Part shown: positions 46,188 to 54,288 of the stretch, in pieces | Numbering within the stretch: position 1 is the stretch's first letter | How the letters are laid out: every line of letters begins with the position of its first letter | From: Bacteroides sp. 51 | Lineage (GTDB): Bacteria; Bacteroidota; Bacteroidia; Bacteroidales; Bacteroidaceae | Direction of reading: 5' to 3' | DNA: 64,000 nucleotides | Assembly (NCBI RefSeq): GCF_010500965.1 | Contig: NZ_QVMI01000001.1 | Location: 182,324-246,323 of the forward strand | The notes under the pieces: generated by a model | Database searches by the model: none | Told to the model about the DNA's origin: nothing | Seen by the model: only the letters and a program-made list of their open reading frames with translations | Translations under genes and position numbers: made by a program

Positions 46188-47258
46188 GTGTTACGTAACC
46201 AAATAGACAGGATAAGACTTCTGTTCCACAAGGACAGAAAGTCTTATCTTTGTTTTTATAAGATACTCGGGTTCTTTCCTAAGAACATTGAGTTATATGA
46301 ACAGGCGCTCCTACACAAATCTAGTTCTCTACGCTCGGAGCAAGGTCGCCCGATCAACAACGAACGTCTTGAATTTCTGGGAGATGCTATTCTCGATGCC
46401 ATCGTGGGCGATATCGTTTATAAGCATTTCGAAGGTAAAAGAGAAGGATTCCTCACCAATACACGCTCCAAAATTGTACAACGCGAAACGCTGAACAAGT
46501 TGGCGGTGGAGATCGGACTGGATAAACTCATAAAGTATTCCGCCCGCTCCTCATCACACAACAGCTATATGTATGGCAACGCGTTCGAGGCTTTCATCGG
46601 GGCCATATATCTGGACCAGGGATACAGAAAGTGTAAGAAATTCCTTGAAGAGCGCATCATTGCCAAGTATATCGACCTCGATAAATTGTCGAAGAAGGAA
46701 GTTAACTTCAAGTCGAAACTCATCGAATGGTGCCAGAAAAATAAAGTAAAGGTTTCCTTTGAGCTCATCGAACAAACGCTGGACGAGAAGAGTAACCCCA
46801 TGTTCCAGACCGAAGTACTGATTGAAGGCATAACGGCCGGAGACGGAAACGGATACTCAAAGAAGGAATCTCAACAGAATGCCGCCAAAATGGCACTGAA
46901 GAAAATCAAATCCGACCAAACATTTGCAGCAAGGTGCCGTGAGGCAACGCGCGAGGCAACATCCCCCGACGAAGTTGGGGTAACGTGCCCCGGCGAGGTT
47001 GGGGCAACGTGCCCCGGCGAGGTTTCTATGCAGGTGGAGGAATCTATAGAAACCGTAGAAGAAATGCTTGAGGATATGTCGGATGAGATTATCAATGATA
47101 TCATTGACGAGATGGACGACTGTGAAATTACAAAAGAGGAATCGGAAGAAGACTCTACAGAAATAGAGCAGGACAAATCAATAGCAATAGCTCAAATCAT
47201 AGATGCGCTGAATGAACGGACGACCCGAAGGAGATACCCATTCGTTGACCTTGTATGA
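46188..47258 (+). CDS. rnc: Ribonuclease III with a long, repeat-containing acidic tail
   Basis: Double-strand-specific RNase for rRNA and mRNA processing. It starts at GTG 46188. The RNase III domain has the signature NERLEFLGDAILDAIVGD and the second acidic pair around GNAFEAFIGAIYLD; a dsRNA-binding domain follows to ~residue 250 (KKESQQNAAKMALKKI). E. coli Rnc is 226 aa; here ~105 more residues follow: an in-frame 24-bp repeat (EVGVTCPG, EVGATCPG, ~263-278) and a strongly acidic region (MLEDMSDEIINDIIDEMDD). Its last 62 bp overlap the end of the convergent pfkA gene. Confidence 0.93.
   Translation: MLRNQIDRIRLLFHKDRKSYLCFYKILGFFPKNIELYEQALLHKSSSLRSEQGRPINNERLEFLGDAILDAIVGDIVYKHFEGKREGFLTNTRSKIVQRETLNKLAVEIGLDKLIKYSARSSSHNSYMYGNAFEAFIGAIYLDQGYRKCKKFLEERIIAKYIDLDKLSKKEVNFKSKLIEWCQKNKVKVSFELIEQTLDEKSNPMFQTEVLIEGITAGDGNGYSKKESQQNAAKMALKKIKSDQTFAARCREATREATSPDEVGVTCPGEVGATCPGEVSMQVEESIETVEEMLEDMSDEIINDIIDEMDDCEITKEESEEDSTEIEQDKSIAIAQIIDALNERTTRRRYPFVDLV
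46950..47021. repeat. 24-bp repeats inside the rnc reading frame
   Basis: Two near-identical 24-bp units (46974-46997 and 46998-47021, one difference) and a diverged third (46950-46973). Each has the hairpin core GGGGCAACGTGCCCC. Upstream GCAAGGTGCCGTGAGGCAACG resembles the intergenic GC-rich repeat. The unit length is a multiple of three, so the frame stays open. Confidence 0.8.
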
Positions 47259-48231
47259 TGAGGTCGTGATCTTCGGGAACTACTTTGAGTTTTCCGGCAA
47301 CCTCGCCTAATGGCAGAGATGATATTTCGTTCATACTCCAAGTTATCATGCGTCCAAACTCCCGGCGGGAAATAAGTTCAGTGGCATGACCACCCATCCG
47401 GGTTGCCAGATTGCGGTCGAATGAAGTGGGCGATCCGCCACGCTGAATATACCCCAGCACCGTTTCGCGGGTTTCTATACCCGTTTCGTATTCAATCTCC
47501 TGTGCAATATATTCGGCTACGCGCTTCCTGCCATCTGTCTGAATACCCTCGGCAACAACCACGATAGAGTAAGGTTTTCCCTTCCGCAACCGGTTAAGAA
47601 TAGTCTCTCCAATGTTTTTGATGTTATACGGGATCTCGGGGATCAGGATTACATCTCCCCCACCCGCCATTCCGGAATATAAAGCAATCCAGCCCGCCTT
47701 GTGCCCCATTACTTCAATCACCATCACCCGTTTGTGCGAGCTGGCAGTAGAGTGCAAACGATCAATGGCATCTGTAGCAATACTGACTGCGGTATCGAAC
47801 CCGAAACAGAAATCCGTACCCCAGATATCGTTGTCTATTGTTTTGGGAATAGACACAATATTAACGCCCATAGCAGCGAACTTGGCAGCCGTCTTTTGCG
47901 TTCCGTTTCCGCCGATACAAACCACACAATCCAAGCCCAGTTCTTCAATATTCCGGGCGATTTCACCGGGTTTATCCGACCCGGCAGGGACTCCCTTTTT
48001 CTTGAATGGTTTCTCGCGCGAAGTACCCAGCATGGTCCCCCCCATGTTCAATAAACCGGATAATGATTTTTCGTCCAATATCTCAACATCTTTGGTCAGA
48101 AGCCCTTGAAATCCGCTGTGTATACCGACGACCTCCATCCCGTAATGATTGATGGCCGTTTTGCACACACCACGAATTGTAGCATTAATTCCGGGGCAAT
48201 CTCCCCCTGATGTCAGAATTCCTATTCTCAT
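47197..48231 (-). CDS. pfkA: 6-phosphofructokinase (Gly/Lys 'group III' active-site pattern)
   Basis: Phosphorylates fructose 6-phosphate in glycolysis. Start MRIGILTSGGDCPGINATIRG is canonical. The nucleotide site reads GGNGTQ (N109, G110) instead of the E. coli GGDGS, and the catalytic loop is PKTIDND with K130 where ATP enzymes usually have Gly. Gly at the 104-equivalent with Lys at the 124-equivalent marks the group III enzymes, which may use ATP or pyrophosphate, so the phosphate donor is uncertain. 344 aa. Convergent 62-bp overlap with rnc. Confidence 0.93.
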   Translation of the reverse strand: MRIGILTSGGDCPGINATIRGVCKTAINHYGMEVVGIHSGFQGLLTKDVEILDEKSLSGLLNMGGTMLGTSREKPFKKKGVPAGSDKPGEIARNIEELGLDCVVCIGGNGTQKTAAKFAAMGVNIVSIPKTIDNDIWGTDFCFGFDTAVSIATDAIDRLHSTASSHKRVMVIEVMGHKAGWIALYSGMAGGGDVILIPEIPYNIKNIGETILNRLRKGKPYSIVVVAEGIQTDGRKRVAEYIAQEIEYETGIETRETVLGYIQRGGSPTSFDRNLATRMGGHATELISRREFGRMITWSMNEISSLPLGEVAGKLKVVPEDHDLIIQGQRMGISFGSSVHSAHL

Positions 48232-48307
48232 TGTCCGCTAAATCTTAAAAAATTAACTTTTTATGATTATTTACGTGGTAAAGATAGAAAAAAAAGATAA
48301 ATAAGGT

Positions 48308-48315
48308 TACTTTTG
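48308..48315 (+). promoter_or_regulatory. -7 box (TACTTTTG) of the GH3-family enzyme gene
   Basis: TAnnTTTG match 28 bp before the start codon. Confidence 0.6.
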
Positions 48316-48343
48316 CGCAGCCAAACGTTATTAGAAATTTGAG

Positions 48344-49858
48344 ATGAGTATTACAAAGATCATTGGTAAGGTTTTCGAACCTAGATTAAAGCAAATAGAC
48401 CGATATGCTACACAAGCAGGAGAGATACAGCACAATGTGCTGGTGAAACTCCTTAAAAAAGCCGAGAACACGGAATGGGGAAAGAAATATGATTATAAAT
48501 CAATCCGTAGTTATGAGGACTTCCGCCAACGTGTGCCTATTCAGACATATGACGATATTAAACCGTGGGTGGAACGTCTCAGAGCGGGGGAAAAGAACCT
48601 GATCTGGCCTTCGGAGATCCAATGGTTTGCCAAATCTTCGGGAACAACGAATGATAAAAGCAAGTTCCTGCCCGTCAGCAAAGAATCACTACAGGACATT
48701 CACTATAAAGGAGCGGCAGATGCTGTTGCTATGTATCTCAGGAACAATCCAAGCAGCCGTTTCTTTTCCGGAAAAGGCGTTATCCTCGGAGGGAGTCATA
48801 GGCCAAATGATAATTCAGGCCATGGATTGGTGGGCGACTTGTCGGCCATTCTGATTCAAAACGTAAGCCCGGCCGTAAACTTTCTACGTGTTCCCAGCAA
48901 AAAAGTTGCTTTGATGGACGAATGGGAAACCAAGATCGAAGCCATCGCCAATAGCACCATAAAAGCAGATGTGACAAGCCTTTCGGGAGTTCCTTCCTGG
49001 TTCCTTGTACTGATCAAAAGGGTGTTGGAGAAAACCGGCAAGCAAACACTGGAAGAGGTGTGGCCAAACCTGGAAGTATTCTTCCACGGGGGCGTTAGCT
49101 TCAATCCTTACCGTGAGCAATATAAACAGATTGTTCAATCGCCTAAAATGCACTACGTAGAGACGTATAACGCATCGGAGGGTTATTTTGGTACACAGAA
49201 TGATCTGTCGGACCGCTCCATGCTGATTATGATAGATTATGGCATCTTCTATGAGTTCGTTCCGTTGGAAGATGTGGAACTAGAAAACCCGCGTGTCTAT
49301 AGCCTCAGCGAAGTGGAACTGAATAAGAACTACGCCATGCTAATCTCTACCTCGTCGGGATTGTGGAGATACATGATTGGCGATACGGTGAAGTTTACGA
49401 ACAACAAACCTTATAAGTTCGTAATTACCGGCCGCACCAAGCATTACATCAATGCTTTTGGCGAAGAACTTATTATAGATAACGCCGAGAAAGGATTGAC
49501 CAAAGCATGTGCCGAAACCGGCGCACAAATAAGCGAATATTCTGCCGCACCGGTGTTCATGGATGCAAATGCCAAGTGCCGCCATCAGTGGTTGGTGGAG
49601 TTTGCCAAAATGCCCGATTCGATCGAACATTTTGCAAGCGTATTGGACATGACTCTAAAAGAAGTCAACTCCGACTATGAAGCTAAACGCTGGAAAGATA
49701 TTGCTCTTCAACCGCTGGAAGTAATCGTTGCCCGCGACGGACTGTTCCACGACTGGCTGAAAGAAAAAGGTAAACTGGGAGGCCAGCACAAAGTACCTCG
49801 CCTGAGCAATGTACGCGATCATATTGAGGAGATGCTGGTATTGAACGAAAAAGACTAA
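48344..49858 (+). CDS. GH3 auxin-responsive-promoter family acyl-adenylating enzyme
   Basis: Cytoplasmic member of the acyl-acid-amido synthetase family named after plant GH3/JAR1. Motifs of the adenylating fold: AKSSGTTNDKSKFLPVS (ATP-binding loop), HYVETYNASEGYFGTQ, LWRYMIGDTVKF and VITGRTKHYINAFGEEL. 504 aa is usual for the Bacteroidetes form. The fold predicts coupling of an acyl group to an amino or thiol compound, but the substrates of the bacterial members are unknown to me. Confidence 0.88.
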   Translation: MSITKIIGKVFEPRLKQIDRYATQAGEIQHNVLVKLLKKAENTEWGKKYDYKSIRSYEDFRQRVPIQTYDDIKPWVERLRAGEKNLIWPSEIQWFAKSSGTTNDKSKFLPVSKESLQDIHYKGAADAVAMYLRNNPSSRFFSGKGVILGGSHRPNDNSGHGLVGDLSAILIQNVSPAVNFLRVPSKKVALMDEWETKIEAIANSTIKADVTSLSGVPSWFLVLIKRVLEKTGKQTLEEVWPNLEVFFHGGVSFNPYREQYKQIVQSPKMHYVETYNASEGYFGTQNDLSDRSMLIMIDYGIFYEFVPLEDVELENPRVYSLSEVELNKNYAMLISTSSGLWRYMIGDTVKFTNNKPYKFVITGRTKHYINAFGEELIIDNAEKGLTKACAETGAQISEYSAAPVFMDANAKCRHQWLVEFAKMPDSIEHFASVLDMTLKEVNSDYEAKRWKDIALQPLEVIVARDGLFHDWLKEKGKLGGQHKVPRLSNVRDHIEEMLVLNEKD

Positions 49859-49888
49859 AATGCGATAGCAACATGCTATAACGCTATA

Positions 49889-50245
49889 CATAGTGTTTTC
49901 TGGCAGAAAAAGTGTCATATCTCACACAACGCCCTTGAAATACCGATGGATAGGGCGTTTCTTGAATCAGCGTGTTGCACAGAAGTCACACGCTACAATC
50001 ACAAGTCACACGGAGATGAAAAGCCGCATGAGACTCATCGATATGATTAACAAAATGCTTATAGCGAATTTACGCTGGTTAATGTCTTTTGTCGTTGTGC
50101 AAGAGAAGCCGGTCAGAGAAAACACTATAAGCTTCATCAGCAAATGGACAAACCTTGAATACACCCGGGTGTACCAACCCAAAAGACCCGGGTGTATGGG
50201 TATGAAAGACCCGGGTCTTCCCGATCGGAACACCCGGGTCTTTTG
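49889..50245 (-). repeat. Dispersed structured element, copy B, with phased palindrome array
   Basis: Inverted relative to copy A (18337-18644). The array has four ANACCCGGGTNT units starting at 50161, 50184, 50207 and 50230, again an exact 23-bp period. On the minus strand it is followed by TGTGACTTGTGA-type repeats, a stem AACGCCCT/AGGGCGTT around the conserved loop ATCCATCGG(T)ATT, then GTGTGAGATATGAC and TTTTTCTGCCAGAAAA, ending CACTATG. No coding sequence seen. Confidence 0.75.
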
Positions 50246-50321
50246 GAACTCACTGAACTGCCTTTTGGGCAGGAAAAGAGTTCAATTGCTGATAAACTAC
50301 AGTTTGATTTAACTTAGAACA

Positions 50322-50515
50322 TAGTAGCTGCATGGGGTCACGCTGACTTGTCCTGAAATAGGTTGACTCCTATTCACCCTTTAATATTTTCTCTTATGCG
50401 TACAAAAAGTTGTGTAGCTCCTACTGGTCGTCGTTACCCTTTGGAGTTTCGTTTATCTCTTGTAAAATTGTATCTTTGTAGCAACCGTAGTTATTCTAGT
50501 TTAGCCTGTGAACTA
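50322..50515 (+). pseudogene. Truncated insertion-sequence end with start of a transposase gene
   Basis: TGACTTGTCCTGAAATAGG looks like an IS terminal sequence. An ATG at 50396 opens MRTKSCVAPTGRRYPLEFRL, then SLVKLYLCSNRSYSSLACEL, which resembles the helix-turn-helix N-terminus of an IS3-type orfA. After about 40 codons the similarity stops where the convergent CHAT gene ends (50513). The remainder of the IS is absent. Confidence 0.55.
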
Positions 50516-52969
50516 TTCCATCAGAATAAACCCTGCCCATTTCTCCGGATTATCCGGATATTTATCTTTCATATCGCGTTGCGCCCTGATAAAAGCATCG
50601 CTTTTGCAATACCCATCTTGCCAATACGTGTAAAAGCCCGTCATCAGTTCTGCGGTTTCTTTATCGGGAACATCGTTCAGGCTCAATATTATAGATCTCA
50701 CTCCAGACAGGCGCAATGCCTTCTGTATTCCAGCCACCCCTTCCCCATCTTTTATACCTCCGAGTCCGGTATTGCAGGCGGAGAATACAGCGAGCTCAGC
50801 TTTTGAAAAGATCATGTTACTCAGATCCATTGCCGTAACAATACAATCATTCTGGAAGTCATTATTCATTGAATCCTTCCAAGCATAATTTGCTCCAGAC
50901 AACATAAGTCCAGTTCGCAGTAATGGTTCAAAATGTCCACTTTTGCCATTATTGTTGATTCCCGGGGTTTCTATCCCTCTATCAAAGGGCAAATAAAATC
51001 CGTGTGTCGAAATATGCAGAACGGAAACATCGGGATTCTGAGATAATGCTCGCAGGTTCTTCTCGGTGGCATCCTTACCCATAAATTTGTATGTTTTCCA
51101 AGGGGCCTTCACTAATTGGAAAATTGCATTCACCTCATCTTTAGAGCCAGGTAAATAACCAAATCCCTGACTTCTTACATCATCCATCTCATGCACCACA
51201 AGTCCAAAATCGGCACCGCCAAAAAGATAAATACCTTTAGGAGACTGATCCATACGCATTTTACCCTTTTCGGAGTTAACGATATCCAGAGTTTCAATAT
51301 TCATCTGATAATGGATATCAAACCTCTCACACAAATAGGAGCCATCCGATTTCAGCCCGCCAAAAGGTATGGTATTGATTAATCCTGTGGGAGAGAAAAA
51401 CAGCGTATTTACATCGCAAAGCCACTCTGACATACGACTCCAAAGCAAAGAAACCAGCAATTCATCCCTATGTTTATGGTTAAGAGCATGCTCCAACTGC
51501 TTATGCGAGCATAAATGAATAAATTCAGGCTGCTTGCTATCTTTTTTCAAGAGAATTACCCCATACGTTTTGGGAAAATCAGGTGATTCCTGTAGCTCCA
51601 CAAAATCAAGAACAGCATCATTTGAGTTCATCATTTTTTGTATATCAGCCCAGCCCTTCAACTTAAATAATCTTAGCTGTTGGATTTCTGTCATATAACT
51701 TCTCATTTCTCTCTCGTATGCAACACCCAACATTTCATTCTTGGCTATCTCAACAATATCGCTTGTCAGTTGTGTACGAGATTTTATCTCACTGGTAATA
51801 TACGCGTTTAATTTATCCGAAAGATCTTTCACATAGGGATCCGTCTGGAAGATATCAAGATCAATCGGCCGCGGCCGTGGCGGACTAAGAAAAATATTCT
51901 TTTTCAACCTGTTATTCCCATAAAGAAATGCCGCTATACCTTCAAGGTCAGTATTCTTAATTGCAAAGGTTTGCATCTCATTAAAGTAATCAGCCATCAT
52001 CTTCCATAGATGAACTCTATCGGCTTCGAGCATATAGGGAATATAACTTTCTAATGATGAAAGCAATAAATCCTGTAACGCCTTATATATTTTAAGAGCT
52101 TCTTTCTTAAATCCAACAGAGTTGTATAATTTTGCCGTATAGCTCAATTCTGGTAAAAAGGTAGGAGGACAGGTGGTTCCTATCATAGCAGACACTGCAT
52201 TCTTGTGATAATAATAGCCGGAGACTGCTCGATCGAGCAGATCGGCAGCTTTAGCGTATTCTCTTTTACAGAGGGCTATATTGGCTAAATTATTAAGAGT
52301 AGTAGCTTCAAGAAATCTATTTGGAGCAGAAGGAAGAACAGATAATACTTTTTCTGCTTCTGATATCTTTGAATGTTGTATATAATAAGCCGCTACTTCA
52401 TTGCTAAAATAGAACAGACTCTTATCGGTGATATTCTCCCATCTTTTTCGCGTCGCTAACATTTCGGTATAACACTCCTTTACCATTTCTTCATTTCCTT
52501 GTTTAGCATAAAACCGCATTCCATAAACAAGTGCATCTATATACTGATGAGCAACTCCTCTATGTTCAAATCCTTTTAACGTATGAATTGCATACCTGTA
52601 ATACATATCTATCTTTTCAGCGGGCGTTGTTTTATGAAAATCCGAAAGTGCAGCAAGCTGCGCCAGGGTATGAGCAGCTAAAGGTACTATACGAGGGTTT
52701 TCTCTTTCTAGCTCGCTAACTAGATAGATAAAAGCACGTTCCATAACAAGATAGCCATGAACAGAATAACCATTTTCACAACAAAGACAGGCAAGTTTAA
52801 TGAGTTCTACCGCATAAAGCGTACTATCTCTTTCGGCCGCTTCAAGCTTTTTAATAACTTGATATGTTTTCTTTAAATAATGTCCCCGCTCAACATCCAG
52901 CTCCTGCCCTACCAACAAAGCAGAAAGCACGCAAAACATTAAGAATATACACCATTTCTTTAAAACCAT
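50513..52969 (-). CDS. Exported TPR-CHAT caspase-like protease
   Basis: Cysteine protease of the CHAT branch of the caspase superfamily. A signal peptide (residues ~1-21, MVLKKWCIFLMFCVLSALLVG) predicts export. TPR-like helical repeats fill ~25-350, followed by a linker and the C-terminal CHAT domain (~520-818) with catalytic H656 (HISTHGFY) and C732 (FSACNTGLGG) and the closing PEKWAGFILM. Both catalytic residues are intact. It overlaps the upstream anti-sigma-like gene by 10 bp, and an IS remnant abuts its 3' end. It could process the anti-sigma protein; this is inference. Confidence 0.9.
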   Translation of the reverse strand: MVLKKWCIFLMFCVLSALLVGQELDVERGHYLKKTYQVIKKLEAAERDSTLYAVELIKLACLCCENGYSVHGYLVMERAFIYLVSELERENPRIVPLAAHTLAQLAALSDFHKTTPAEKIDMYYRYAIHTLKGFEHRGVAHQYIDALVYGMRFYAKQGNEEMVKECYTEMLATRKRWENITDKSLFYFSNEVAAYYIQHSKISEAEKVLSVLPSAPNRFLEATTLNNLANIALCKREYAKAADLLDRAVSGYYYHKNAVSAMIGTTCPPTFLPELSYTAKLYNSVGFKKEALKIYKALQDLLLSSLESYIPYMLEADRVHLWKMMADYFNEMQTFAIKNTDLEGIAAFLYGNNRLKKNIFLSPPRPRPIDLDIFQTDPYVKDLSDKLNAYITSEIKSRTQLTSDIVEIAKNEMLGVAYEREMRSYMTEIQQLRLFKLKGWADIQKMMNSNDAVLDFVELQESPDFPKTYGVILLKKDSKQPEFIHLCSHKQLEHALNHKHRDELLVSLLWSRMSEWLCDVNTLFFSPTGLINTIPFGGLKSDGSYLCERFDIHYQMNIETLDIVNSEKGKMRMDQSPKGIYLFGGADFGLVVHEMDDVRSQGFGYLPGSKDEVNAIFQLVKAPWKTYKFMGKDATEKNLRALSQNPDVSVLHISTHGFYLPFDRGIETPGINNNGKSGHFEPLLRTGLMLSGANYAWKDSMNNDFQNDCIVTAMDLSNMIFSKAELAVFSACNTGLGGIKDGEGVAGIQKALRLSGVRSIILSLNDVPDKETAELMTGFYTYWQDGYCKSDAFIRAQRDMKDKYPDNPEKWAGFILME

Positions 52970-53700
52970 ACGCGTTGTTTCAATTTGGTTTGAATTTCCT
53001 TCGCCATCTCTTTATAATGCAAGCTATTTCCGGCCATTTCACCGGCAATTGATCCGGCTTGCTCCTTATCACCCACACCCAGATAAGCACATAGCAACAG
53101 CCATTTAGCCTCTTCTGTATAGTCAGTATCATTAACCCGGCTCAATACAGGAATCGCCTGCTTCGGGAGATCGCTTTCTATATAACTAACAGCAATATAC
53201 AACAACGTAGCCGAGGAAACATTTGTTGGTAACTGTTCCTGCCATTGCTCCTGATACATAGCAGCGACTTGTTTATATTCCTTATTTTCAAAATGCGTTA
53301 TGATTTGATTGTTAATCACGGCATCCTCCATCGAGAGAGCCGTTCCACCTCTGGGGCGCTCAATCATAGGAATGGAATAGTACTCCCGGAATATATCCTG
53401 CGCGCTATACTTCGGACTATATCCTATCATAAAAACAACTCCAATCAAAGCCGCTGCAATAATAATAGATGCTACCCTAAGACGCTTTACCCCCAAACGT
53501 TCTTGTGGTTTTTGTTCCATTATCTTCCGTACTTCTTTTTCGGCCAAATGCCGTTCTGCTTCCACTATAAGCTGGCGAAGAGCAACCTTTTCACGTAACT
53601 CCTCATCGTTTTCGAGGTTTTCACAGAAAGCAAGATGTTCTTCTACGCCCATCTGGTCGAGAATGAAATCGTCTATATCCTGATCTGTATATTTTTCCAT
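52960..53700 (-). CDS. Anti-sigma-like single-pass membrane protein with periplasmic TPR-like domain
   Basis: 246 aa. The first ~70 residues are cytoplasmic and acidic/helical (DIDDFILDQMGVEEHLAFCE, NDEELREKVALRQLIVEAE), the look of zinc-free anti-sigma domains in Bacteroidetes. One TM segment lies at ~76-95 (SIIIAAALIGVVFMIGY). The periplasmic part (~100-240) has TPR-like helix pairs (ALSMEDAVINNQIITHFENK, YTEEAKWLLLCAYLGVGDKE). The gene starts 16 bp after the sigma gene and overlaps the CHAT gene. It probably holds the sigma factor at the membrane. Confidence 0.72.
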   Translation of the reverse strand: MEKYTDQDIDDFILDQMGVEEHLAFCENLENDEELREKVALRQLIVEAERHLAEKEVRKIMEQKPQERLGVKRLRVASIIIAAALIGVVFMIGYSPKYSAQDIFREYYSIPMIERPRGGTALSMEDAVINNQIITHFENKEYKQVAAMYQEQWQEQLPTNVSSATLLYIAVSYIESDLPKQAIPVLSRVNDTDYTEEAKWLLLCAYLGVGDKEQAGSIAGEMAGNSLHYKEMAKEIQTKLKQRVWF

Positions 53701-53716
53701 AATTCAGATGGTATAT

Positions 53717-54286
53717 TTATTTCCAGTTTATGCCTATTTTCTTTAATCGCCCTTTAAGCTCCAACGTTATTTTCTGGAGGCAACTCCTTTTCTTATTCTT
53801 GGCCACTTGCTCGGTCTTATAATCCATCAATTGGGCTATTTCAGTCATTTTCTTTCTTTCCCAATAGTACAATTGCAATATCTTGTTACAATCTCCTGCC
53901 GATTCATAGATTAACCTGCGGGCCACGTCCTGCGCCTCTTCCCACTCGTGGTTTTTATAATATTGAAGCAGCCATTCCTGAGCCGGGATCTGCCTGACCT
54001 TATCAGTCCTTTCTTTTCTCTCCCAGTACTTCTTAATATAGTTCTTCCCTATCCCAAACAAATATGTGTGAAGGGAGTAACCGGAATCCTTGTATTTGTT
54101 TGCCTGTAGATTTTCGTAAAGCTTGATGAAACTCTCATGGTATATTTCCCCGGCATCTTCCGGAGGAACATCATAATACTTTCGGGCAAACGACACAAAT
54201 TTCCCCTGATATTGCTCATACATTTTACGCACAGCGTCATTACTGAGGAGCTGACTCGCCGGATGCATCTTGTTTTTCTCTCTCAT
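53717..54286 (-). CDS. ECF RNA polymerase sigma factor of the protease operon
   Basis: 189-aa ECF sigma factor. Region 2: MYEQYQGKFVSFARKYYDVP, EDAGEIYHESFIKLYENL, YLFGIGKNYIKKYWERK. Region 4: CNKILQLYYWERKKMTEIAQ, LMDYKTEQVAKNKKRSCLQK. Its ATG lies 3 bp after the caspase gene's stop, and an anti-sigma-like gene follows 16 bp downstream. It is unrelated in sequence to the three-copy sigma gene. Likely targets are its own operon or the divergent fimbrillin operon (inferred). Confidence 0.92.
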   Translation of the reverse strand: MREKNKMHPASQLLSNDAVRKMYEQYQGKFVSFARKYYDVPPEDAGEIYHESFIKLYENLQANKYKDSGYSLHTYLFGIGKNYIKKYWERKERTDKVRQIPAQEWLLQYYKNHEWEEAQDVARRLIYESAGDCNKILQLYYWERKKMTEIAQLMDYKTEQVAKNKKRSCLQKITLELKGRLKKIGINWK

Positions 54287-54288
54287 GC

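Noticed and set aside
50363-50806. 147-codon plus-strand frame taken as one gene
   Set aside because: Only the first ~40 codons after 50396 look like a transposase; the rest is antisense to the CHAT gene.
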